DNA from: Ephemerocybe angulata
Taxonomy: Eukaryota; Basidiomycota; Agaricomycetes; Agaricales; Psathyrellaceae
Reading direction: 5' to 3'
NCBI GenBank assembly: GCA_013368325.1
Contig: JAACJK010000022.1
Location: forward strand, 1-58,331
Length of the DNA stretch: 58,331 nucleotides
The position numbers and the translations under genes are program-made. Positions 9,942-17,606 of this stretch are shown here, piece by piece; within the stretch, counting starts at the first letter, position 1; each line of letters starts with the position of its first letter. The notes under the pieces were generated by a model that worked only from the letters and a program-made list of their open reading frames with translations, had not been told where the DNA came from and searched no databases.

Positions 9942-10328
9942 AACCTCAAACTCCCCTACAGATCGAAGAAGATTGCGTCCAAATGACTAGGACCATTCAA
10001 GATCTTGGAAGAGATAGGAAGCCGAGCCTACCGACTTGCACTGCCAAAAGGATGGAAAGTTCACAATGTCTTCCACGCTTCCCTTCTTTCCCCATACCGG
10101 TTCACAACCACCCACGGTCCATCTTATTCAGAACCACCACCAGACATCGTGGAAGGTGAAGAAGAATACGAAATCGAAGGCATCTTATGACACAAAGAAG
10201 ACCGACATGGGAACATCTCGTACTGGATCAAATGGAAGGGCTACAATGAGTACGAATGGAAGACTGAAGACGAATTCGGAAATGCCACCGAGGTTCTCCA
10301 GGAGTATAAAGACGCTAACGGGTTGTGA
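9942..10328 (+). pseudogene. Gypsy integrase C-terminus and chromodomain
   Basis: This continues the gypsy integrase interrupted at 4293. The frame reads NLKLPYRSKKIASK, then a TGA where Arg is expected, then [30 protein letters not shown] and on to a chromodomain-like end (YWIKWKGYNEYEWKTEDEF) and stop at 10326-10328. A further frameshift lies near 10190-10205. The chromodomain marks the element as a chromovirus, a group thought to target histone marks. Confidence 0.85.
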
Positions 10329-10435
10329 CTCTGCCAAATCAAATCACAACAATCAGAACTCACAGTTCCACAGCTCAAGCCATCCTCGCCATCCTGTCTT
10401 ACCTTCAGACTCACGATCTACCCCCCATTCGCATC

Positions 10436-11309
10436 ATGATTACCACCAGCACCACCACCACTGCTTGCGCTCCCTTCACCACCGACGCCCCCACCTACAT
10501 CCATAATTTCGACGTCCCTGCTCTCCCTCACCGCATTTGGCCCACCGAGACCAACAAGATTGATCTTCGCACTGCCTTCACCCCCGATGAAATTCGCCAG
10601 GCCGAGAACAACATTGCCGCCATCACCTCCCTAGCCAACATCGTCGAGTTCACTGGCAGCTCCGGCAGCCTCTTGGACACCGCTGACGCTCCCCTGCTGA
10701 CCGAACCATCGCCCACCAAATCCTCAACATCGACGAATGGGACCTCGCCCTCACAACCTCCAAGAAGATACTTGAGAGAACCCTCGGCTACTCCCAGGCC
10801 CCCAAGCAAATCGTCGCTGACCTCGACTACCAGGTCACCTGGATGGAAGGGCGGAAGACCGCGCTCATAGAAGAGCTCCTCGAAAAACTCCCTGCCATTC
10901 GCTCAGGCATCCGCCGCGCCCTCCTCGCCCTCCGAAAAAGGACATCGACCTGGAAAACTATGGCAAGGTCCACACCAGAGACCTCACCAACGATCAACGA
11001 GCCATCAGGAAAGGATTCCCCTGCCGGTCCTGTCAACAACCGGGACACAAAGAGTGCGACCACGTCAAGTGGAACTGCAAGTGGTGCCGCAAGAACGCCC
11101 CCAACCACATGCCCTGGGAATGCGCCACAAAACCGGTCAACACAAAGAACGCCCGCCGACTTGCCAAGATCGCAAAAGGCTGGGGAAAATGCACGGCCTC
11201 CAGCTGGGGTACCTACAGGAACGATAACGATGAACCCGACACCTGGCGCACCGACAACGACCACGACAACTGGCAAGGCGAAGACGCCGAGTGGTACATG
11301 TGCACGTAG
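10436..11309 (+). pseudogene. Extra zinc-knuckle ORF downstream of gypsy pol, frameshifted
   Basis: The start is ATG 10436 (MITTSTTTTACAPFTTD). The frame is lost near 10699 and again near 10935 (an A run); reading across these shifts gives a protein of about 290 aa. The middle is helical and charged (about residues 90-160). The C-terminus has two Cys/His clusters, CRSCQQPGHKECDH and CKWCRKNAPNHMPWEC, ending in an acidic Trp-rich tail. It lies between pol and the 3' LTR, an unusual place for a Gag-like protein. I do not recognise its function; nucleic-acid binding is an inference from the knuckles. Confidence 0.7.
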
Positions 11310-11346
11310 TCTTCGATGCTGGGCATCAACGATAAGAAGGGGGTAA

Positions 11347-11718
11347 TGTTACGCTCCGCTCCACAATTTTCTCTCTTGTGACTCGTATCAACTCGTAGCG
11401 GACTGTTTTAGACTATTTTTAGCGTGCAGTTGCACAGCAACTGCGCTTCGAATCACTTTGACTTATTTCGACTCATGTATGACGACGCGCAGCCCTATTG
11501 CTGCACCTTGACTACTTCTGACTCATAGCTACTCATGTGTGTCTCAGTACTTATTACCCAGTAGCTACAGTCTTGTACCTTAGCTTGTTATTGGTTATTC
11601 AACCCCTTGTTCCCTTTTCTCTTTTGACTTGCGAGTGCTGCCTCGCTTGCTCATCATCACTCGATCAACTCAGCCATCGACAGACACTTGCCCACCTCTG
11701 TCGACGATGGTCGTAACA
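11347..11718 (+). repeat. Gypsy 3' LTR
   Basis: The segment begins TGTTAC and ends GTAACA, perfect 6-bp terminal inverted repeats with TG/CA ends, and is preceded by a purine-rich tract (GATAAGAAGGGGGTAA) that fits a polypurine tract. It is 372 bp long. The 5' partner has been lost, so the identity between LTRs cannot be used for dating. Confidence 0.85.
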
Positions 11719-12340
11719 GATGGCATCCCAGACGCCGAGGCGTCTATCAACTATGACATGGTTGATCGGGCAGTCTCTGATCTTGTGTCCTCCGGGCGCG
11801 GATCACTCATGATTAAGCTCGATCTTGAGTCCGCTTTCCGCCACATTCCTGTGTGCCCTGAAGACCACCACCTTCTGGGTTTCATATGGGAAGGCCTGTA
11901 CTACTACAACGGTACCACCACCTTCTGGGTTTCATATGGGAAGGCCTGTACTACTATGACGTCGTACTCGGCTTCGGCTGCCGCTCTGCACCATACATCT
12001 TCAACCCGTTTGGCGAAGCCCTCCACTGGATCATTTGCCACTCGCTCCCCGCCCATATACGCCACTATCTCGATGACTTCCTCTTGGTCTTCAAGCCGGG
12101 TACGCCATCTCATATCATGATTGCTGCGCTCGAGTGGGTTTTGGTGCTGAGGGCCCATCCACAACGCTCGAGTTCCTCGGACTCGAGCTCGACTCGGATC
12201 AGCTCGAGATCTGTCTCCCTCCTGCGAAGCTCGAATATCTCGTCGAGCTCTTTGACACCTGGGCTGCCATGAAGACATGCATGTGAACCCAGCTCGACGA
12301 GCTCACGGGCTTCCTCCAGTTCACGTCCCAAGTTATCCCC
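11719..12340 (+). pseudogene. Second DIRS-type reverse transcriptase fragment
   Basis: Reading across a frameshift gives a reverse transcriptase palm region: MIKLDLESAFRHIPVCPEDH, LLGFIWEGLYYYDVVLGFG, RSAPYIFN and the active site HYLDDFLLVF. A 50-bp segment (about 11863-11912) is repeated in tandem, which shifts the frame because 50 is not a multiple of three. Sequence after about 12120 is degenerate and rich in CTCGAG-like Ser codons. It differs from the intact DIRS-like element upstream (YLDD, not WVDD), so it is another lineage. Confidence 0.75.
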
Positions 12341-12860
12341 ACATATTATTTGACACCCACCATCGCTCTCGCTGCTGTGGTGACTATCGCCCAGTAGTGT
12401 TCAACGCTCGCCTGCACCCTCCATTACCTTGTACCTCGGAGTTATACTCTTCGTAGTGTGTTTCGTGTTATCCGATCTCGCTCTGTTCTATGTTCACGAC
12501 AGCACCCAACACTGGTAGCCACACAAATGGCCATGGCTGGTGCTGCCCCATCACTGCTGCAAGGGACTCCACTGCCTGCTTGATCTATCAGTTCATCTGG
12601 CCTCCACTGTGGAGTTTCAATAGATGGGTTGGGAAGTTCACAGGTGTCACAGGTTAATCTTCCCTGGGTCAGGCATCTGGAGCTTGGGCTACATGGGTGA
12701 TAAGATAAGATAAGATAGATAAGATAAGATAAGATGGATGGAGAAAAAGCGAAACCAAACAAAAAGCAGTTTTATGAGGAGGGGATGCGTTTCGGCCAAA
12801 AAAAATTTTCGCCTTCTGAGTTCGGCCCCAAACTCAATTGTTAGATGCTCTAGGTGAATC
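12341..12860. other. Non-coding stretch with (GATAA)n microsatellite
   Basis: No gene is supported. A GATAA/GATA microsatellite occupies about 12699-12735. The rest may be decayed retroelement sequence. Confidence 0.5.
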
Positions 12861-13040
12861 CCAAGTTATGTCAAAGTCTGAGATTTTGACATTTGGACTC
12901 AACCCCAACAGGAATGAGTCCAAATTATGTCAAAGTCTGAGATTTTGACATTTGGACTCAACCCCAACAGGAATGAGTCCAAATTATGTCAAAGTCTCAG
13001 ATTTTGACATTTGGACTCAATCCCAACAGGAATGAGTCCA
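12861..13040. repeat. Three tandem 59-bp units with built-in hairpins
   Basis: Three near-identical 59-bp units follow one another. Each contains two perfect inverted pairs: TGTCAAA...TTTGACA and TTGGACTCA...TGAGTCCAA. A related single copy of the second pair (GGACTCA...TGAGTCC) occurs near 13337-13372. Function is unknown. It may be an internal repeat of a foldback element. Confidence 0.85.
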
Positions 13041-13440
13041 AATTTTTGAGAGGTGATAAAACCTACAGAGTCAGACACATTTTGCACATCCTCTTCATCA
13101 GAAAAGATCTAAGGAAAGGTAAGACAAAAACTAGTCTTCAAAGTGTTTGAACAAACCTCAATAGGCTGGTTGAACATTGGAGATGGTGGTGGTTGGTGGT
13201 CAAGAAGCAAATGATGGAATCATTTGGGAAAATGTTGTTTACATCCATCAAACCAAACATTCACATCACATGATCCAAGATCTGGGCAAAAGAAAAAGGC
13301 AAAATCTTCGAAATTGTGTGAAGGCTTTTGGAGGGAAATTTGGACTCATTCCTGACAAGATTGAGTCCAAATTTTTGTGAAACTCTAAGTTGCAGAGAAT
13401 GTCCTAAAAATGCAGGTAAACCAAGGAAACACCCAGATTA

Positions 13441-13690
13441 GACCAAGTGACAGCCAGGTATGACAGACTGACACCCAGGTCGGACTACTGACACCCAGGT
13501 CGGAGGCAGGTAAGGGTTAATGACACCCAGGTCGGGCTACTGACAGCCAGGTCGGGGTTAATTTCACCCAGGTAAGGGTTAATGACAGCCGGGTCGGACT
13601 ACTGACAGCCAGGTCGAGGAAATAAATAGCCCTAAATTAACCCTTAATGGGCAGATATATTCCGACCTGGCACCCGGGTCGGGGAATCTG
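13441..13690. repeat. Minisatellite of about 20-bp units (TGACACCCAGGTCGG...)
   Basis: About ten degenerate copies of TGACA(C/G)CCAGGTCGG(A/G) with variable spacers (CTAC or TTAA) run from 13445 to 13690, ending with an inverted version (CCGACCTGGCACCCGGG). No coding potential is apparent. Confidence 0.8.
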
Positions 13691-13961
13691 AATGCTAGCC
13701 TCTCGACGAACGGCGATCCCATCGCATGGTTGCGTATCGGCGCTTGCGCCGATCGCTGTTGACAGCTACCAGTTACAGTATACACTCATCAATGTCCTAC
13801 ATCCCTCTGAATCGGCGAAAAGGATTCCTTCAGGGGTTTGACCACTGCCACTTTGGCACAATGCTTTCCTTCAGTTCCAATTCTCGGTGATAAAATTATC
13901 CTGGAGCTGTAACTCGAACTCTGAATAGTGAGATCAGGGCAGCTATGATCGTAGTACCCGT

Positions 13962-14070
13962 CTCGAACCATGAAACCCGACCTATACGTACGGTGCACAC
14001 ATAATTGGATTGTGCGAAGTACCCGAAATTTGTATGCACCGTACGTATAGGTCGGGTTTCATGGTTCGAG
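13962..14070. repeat. Perfect 36-bp inverted repeat with 37-bp loop
   Basis: The 36-bp arm at 13962-13997 (starting CTCGAACCATGAAACCC) is repeated as an exact reverse complement at 14035-14070. The 37-bp loop carries no gene. No clear target duplication flanks it. The perfect match implies recent origin or selection. Confidence 0.92.
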
Positions 14071-14640
14071 TATTCAACACCATGAATCCCGATCCTTAAC
14101 ATTCACTATGGTACGTGTGAGTAACGCGCGTTCTTGAAGAGCCGTGAACTCATATCACTCAACTTACCAGTCTGGCCTCGAGGTATCCTTCGATCCATTG
14201 TTCGAGATCCGTCCAAAACCGGATGCCGAGACTCGTCGGCAACTCGTCGGCATACCCGCCTGGTCCCACCGAGGCGCATCATTTCAAGGCCTCCTCCCCA
14301 CCCTAGCCTGTGACTGGTAAAATGGAGGCCCATGGGCCGACTAACGATGAGCGGCAAGGACGCTGGCCGTGGGACCCACGTATTGCGAAGCGATCTTGCA
14401 TCGGGGGGGCCGTGGGACCCTCCCCGAAGCATTGTTCACCTATTTTCAAAAGGGGGTTACCAATCGACCGAGATCGCACGTACAGACAATGCATCACCGA
14501 AACCGTAACCAATATCCAATATCGTAAGGTTTCGACTTCCTTCTCCGGAGGTACGTAGACCCCAGGCGCCTTGCCTCATCAGACCACTATGGGAGGAGGG
14601 AAAAGTTTGACCGCACTATAGGCCCCGCACAACACAGATA
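14071..14640. other. Non-coding stretch
   Basis: I see no supported gene, repeat or element here, only short chance frames. Confidence 0.5.
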
Positions 14641-14725
14641 TGAATATAAACTGGAGGCGCTAGTACAATCTTACTCCCAGAAATACTTCACGTTCCCCCC
14701 AAACGTTCCACACACTAAGGTCATA

Positions 14726-14897
14726 ATGCGACTGTCCCTGCCCACCCTCATTTCCGTCGTCGTCTCTCTGGTGCACATCGTCAATGCCCAGCAGGATGTA
14801 CGTCCCTCTAACGCCCGATTCAAGCTGACTCTGAGTGCTGATTCCAAATAACATACTTTTCCAGTACACTCTCAGTGAGGGGAAGGTACACTTCTAG
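14726..14897 (+). CDS. Signal-peptide exon of a small secreted protein, cut short by array A
   Basis: A TATA-like ATATAAAC (14644) is followed by ATG 14726 and a clean signal peptide (MRLSLPTLISVVVSLVHIVN, then AQQD) with a likely cleavage after VNA. A donor GTACGT at 14798 and acceptor TTTTCCAG ending at 14864 define a 67-nt intron with good branch-like sites. The second exon reads YTLSEGKVHF and stops, giving only 34 aa. The second exon lies in the edge of the repeat array that belongs to minus-strand gene A, so the original secreted gene was probably overrun by the array. It could still yield a short secreted peptide. Confidence 0.55.
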
Positions 14898-16995
14898 GGA
14901 AAGAACGACGTACGAACTGGAGGGCAGGGGCACGGAACGGTCAGCGAGCGGTATGTACGGTTCCAGGGGAAGACCGACGTACGGACTGGGGAGTAGGATC
15001 ACGGAGCGGTCAGCGAGCGGAACGTACACATCCAGGGGAAGAACGACGCACACCCTGGAGAACAGGAGTACGAAACGGTCAGCAAGTGGAATGTGCACTT
15101 CCGGGGGAAGAACGACGTACGCGCTGGAGAACAGGAGCGCGGAACAGTCAGATGTGTGCTTCCGGGAAAAGAACAAGACATGTACTAGGAGCTGGCAAGC
15201 AGGAGCACGGAACAGTCAGCGAGCGGAATGTACGCTTCCTGGAGAAGAAAGAGTGCCGTACCGGTTGCCTGTCCTACGTAGTTCTAATAATACTATTTGC
15301 TTTTTCGGGAGGAGTCAACGGCTCCTCCCGGCGCTGCTATTTCCTCGTCCCTTTTGAGAACCGACATTGGTCTGGATAAAAGACTTGTGTTTTCCAAAGG
15401 GCAATGGAGCCCGTTCAGGCGAGGACAAACACGGTGTGATGATGGTGCTTACGAGAAGGCGCTGACATAGGGTAGGACCTTTGTTTGGTCGACTTGAATC
15501 TCCTTGGTCTGTTGACTAACCTCTGAGACCTTTGTGGAGAGGGTCAGCGCATTCGGTCTCGTTAATTTATTCTTCATCTTCCATCATCGTTGTTCGTCCT
15601 CGACCTCAAGTTCTGAATTTTTTCGTCTCCCACCCACCCACTACCACAAACAGGAGTGCCGTACCGGTTGCCTGTCCTACGTAGTTCTAATAATACTATT
15701 TGCTTTTTCGGGAGGAGTCAACGGCTCCTCCCGGCGCTGCTATTTCCTCGTCCCTTTTGAGAACCGACATTGGTCTGGATAAAAGACTTGTGTTTTCCAA
15801 ACGTACAATCTGGGGAGCAGGAGCACGGAGCGGTTAGCGATCGGAATGTGCGCTTTCGGGGGAAGAACGACATACGCTCTGGAAGGCAGGAGCACGGAGC
15901 GGTCAGCGAGCAGAATGTGCGCTTCCAGGGGAAGAACTACGTACAAACTGAAGAGCAGGGTCACGGAAAGGTCAGCAAGCTGAATGTACACTTCAAGGGG
16001 AAGAACGACGTACGGGCTGGAAAGCAGGAGCACAGACCAGTCAGTGAGCAGAATGTGCACTTCTAGTGAAGGGGAACAACTTACGCCGCTCTGGACAGAA
16101 GTGAGTACCTGAAGGCTTAGCAGAACTCGACATCACTCACACTGTTCACACGTTCCTTTACAACATGTCTGAAAGATCCTATTTCCTTGGGACTTCTAGG
16201 AGGCCGGGGAGAACGATCTGGTCTCATCGAGCATAGGTAACGCATCTTGCATCTACGACTATACATACTTGAGTTTAGTGAACATGGGACTGCTCATAAA
16301 GTTGAAGTACTCACCACTTAAGCCAACCGCCCTCCCTGGATGACCCCAGCCTCGTTCTGCCGCATTTTGGGCATGTGTCCTTCACCGACTCCACCCACAC
16401 CTTCTCGATCAGCATACTCATCACAATAACCTCACCTGCTTCAAGGACCTCCTTCCAATCCTCAGGCTTAACCAAATGACCATCGTGCTGTCTAGCAAAG
16501 CGATACTTCTTCTCGGCTACCAGTTCTTCCCCTAACACCCCCCGGAAGTGCTTCACCAGGAAGTCATGGACGTCCTGACAGTGCGTTGAGCAAGCGAAAT
16601 GAGGTTTGGACGAGTCGTTCATACCTCAAATTCGGAAACAATGCTGAGTGGCAGGATTACATGTTCATCGAGGGCGTCAATAATCGTGATGCTGTTGGCA
16701 CTGGAGTATCCGACGTGCTGATAGATGCTCCGGTATGCGAGCTCTGCCTGCCGAAGTTGGGCGAGTATACGCTCAACTATATGATCCCCGGTTGTTCTTT
16801 AGTTCATTCCAAGCATACATTACAACAAACATTTGAACGTACGGTGGGCCGATCGATGCTACTGACAGCATAGTCTCCACCGATGGCATTGAACTGACCT
16901 CCACCGACGGAGAAGTTCGAAGCACCAGCGAAGAACTGTTGGAAGAGCTCGGTAGGCGGGGCGGGATACCTCGTCAATAGCCTCGATGGTTCCAT
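14820..16995 (-). CDS. Gene A: ubiquitin-like domain + zinc ribbon protein with single-codon microexon tail
   Basis: Exon 1 (16863-16995, start and donor uncertain) encodes the N-terminal motif FFAGASNFSVGGGQFNAIGGDY. Exon 2 (16625-16776) has a helix and the start of the ubiquitin-like domain (SITIIDALDEHVILPLS). Exon 3 (16315-16574) finishes the domain (LVKHFRG...VIVMSMLIEKV) and has CPKC. Exon 4 (16141-16258, 118 nt) has CRRC and FRHV. Introns are 50-86 nt. The CPKC...CRRC pair suggests a zinc ribbon. From GTGAGT at 16140 the gene enters array A: a 6-nt exon (16085-16090), then 3-nt exons at 16014, 15945, 15876, 15807, a 6-nt exon at 15186, then 15121, 15052, 14983 and 14914, and a last exon 14820-14855 (YVIWNQHSESA, stop). 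The domain resembles the mushroom ULD_2-type ubiquitin-like family (from memory). Role unknown. Confidence 0.75.
14856..16140 (-). repeat. Array A: 69-bp units = 66-nt intron + 3-nt exon
   Basis: On the minus strand each unit starts with a donor (GTACGT in most; also GTAAGT, GTATGT, GTGCGT, GTACAT), has a branch-like GCTGAC or CTCAC about 28 nt before the end, a pyrimidine-rich stretch, and ends CCAG or TCAG. Three bases follow, then the next donor. Intron lengths are 66 in most units (62 and 68 also seen). The triplets are CCC, TTT, AGC, ATT, CGC, GGT, TCC and TTC, plus two 6-nt exons AGCGGC and CTCCTA. The flanking bases are nearly invariant while the triplets all differ. One intron (15192-15806) is enlarged by a 551-bp insertion. 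Confidence 0.9.
15251..15801. mobile_element. Small element with identical 148-bp direct terminal repeats (TRIM-like)
   Basis: The segments 15251-15398 and 15654-15801 are identical over 148 bp and flank 255 bp of unrelated sequence. Each repeat contains a short hairpin (GGGAGGAGTC...GCTCCTCCC) and can be read as TG...CA at its ends. The architecture fits a terminal-repeat retrotransposon in miniature, but I could not confirm a target duplication or primer site. It lies inside one intron of array A just after the donor, enlarging it to about 615 nt. Identical repeats imply a recent insertion. Confidence 0.7.
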
Positions 16996-17179
16996 CTGCA
17001 GAGATGTGGTCGGTGACGAGAGGAGGGAGGAATTGCAGGGGAATACAGCACTTGGAGATTAGACGTACGAGAGAATGCACGTGGATGACATGAGGGAGCC
17101 TCGAGGCAGGGTTCTCGCTCATTTCGGACTTCACCCTGCTTGGCTGTGCGGGCGCTTAATTGCTTAAAATAGTCATATT

Positions 17180-17598
17180 CAAGGGTGGGCTGGTCTTCAG
17201 AAAACAGCACTAGGGTCGGAAAAAAAATTAAGCCCTCAAAAATTGAACCAACCACCTATGTAAGCGCCAAGCCTTCCCAAAAAGGCAATTTACATAAGCT
17301 TTTTCGGGCTCCGGCAGTCTACCCAATGGTTAACCGGAGGGCGCGAGTTCAACTCTCACTCAGCGCAAAGTATTTATTATTCTTCTTAGTATGTATTTAA
17401 GCACTATAGCCAGTGTAAGTCATCACTAGTGTACTCTGTATCAATTTCCTAAAGCCCAAATGCTGAAACTGACCCAAAATGGACCCCGGGGCCCCATTTT
17501 AGGGTTTAGAGAGGGGGTTCCAACAAAATTTTAGCAGCCAAAAGGCTGAACCAACCACCCATGTACGGGCCGGTAATTTAAAGACCAGCCCACCCTTG
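17180..17598. mobile_element. hAT-type MITE with 8-bp target duplication GTCATATT
   Basis: The perfect 18-bp terminal inverted repeat is CAAGGGTGGGCTGGTCTT. The flanks at 17172-17179 and 17599-17606 are both GTCATATT. A direct repeat TGAACCAACCACC(T/C)ATGTA occurs near each end (about 17247 and 17545). The middle holds a tRNA-like stretch (about 17318-17366, with GGTTAACCGG and GCGAGTTCAACTCTC). There is no coding sequence. It lies just upstream of gene A. Confidence 0.92.
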
Positions 17599-17606
17599 GT
17601 CATATT

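Larger units (their letters stand above)
3008..11718 (+). mobile_element. Ty3/gypsy (chromovirus-like) element, 5'-truncated and split
   Basis: The element begins mid-RNase H at 3008 where the copia element interrupts it. It continues through integrase to about 4293, is split by a DIRS-like insertion (about 4294-9941), resumes with the integrase C-terminus and chromodomain (9942-10328), carries an extra zinc-knuckle ORF and ends in a 3' LTR at 11718. Gag, protease, reverse transcriptase and the 5' LTR are missing. Several frameshifts, a stop and a changed catalytic residue show that it is dead. Confidence 0.88.

Noticed and set aside
13177..13380. 67-codon plus-strand frame after the hairpin repeats
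   Set aside because: Low-complexity and partly built from the flanking repeat; no evidence of coding.
14875..16066. Plus-strand reading of array A as a 23-residue tandem-repeat secreted protein (GKNDVRAGEQEHG-type units)
   Set aside because: The 69-bp period keeps frames open on both strands, but the plus frame has stops in the first half of the array. The minus-strand splice signals are conserved in almost every unit and connect in phase to gene A. I keep the plus reading only as an alternative.
16859..17134. Extra upstream exon for gene A
   Set aside because: A minus-strand frame exists, but I could not join it in phase to the N-terminal motif exon with good splice sites, so the start is left uncertain.
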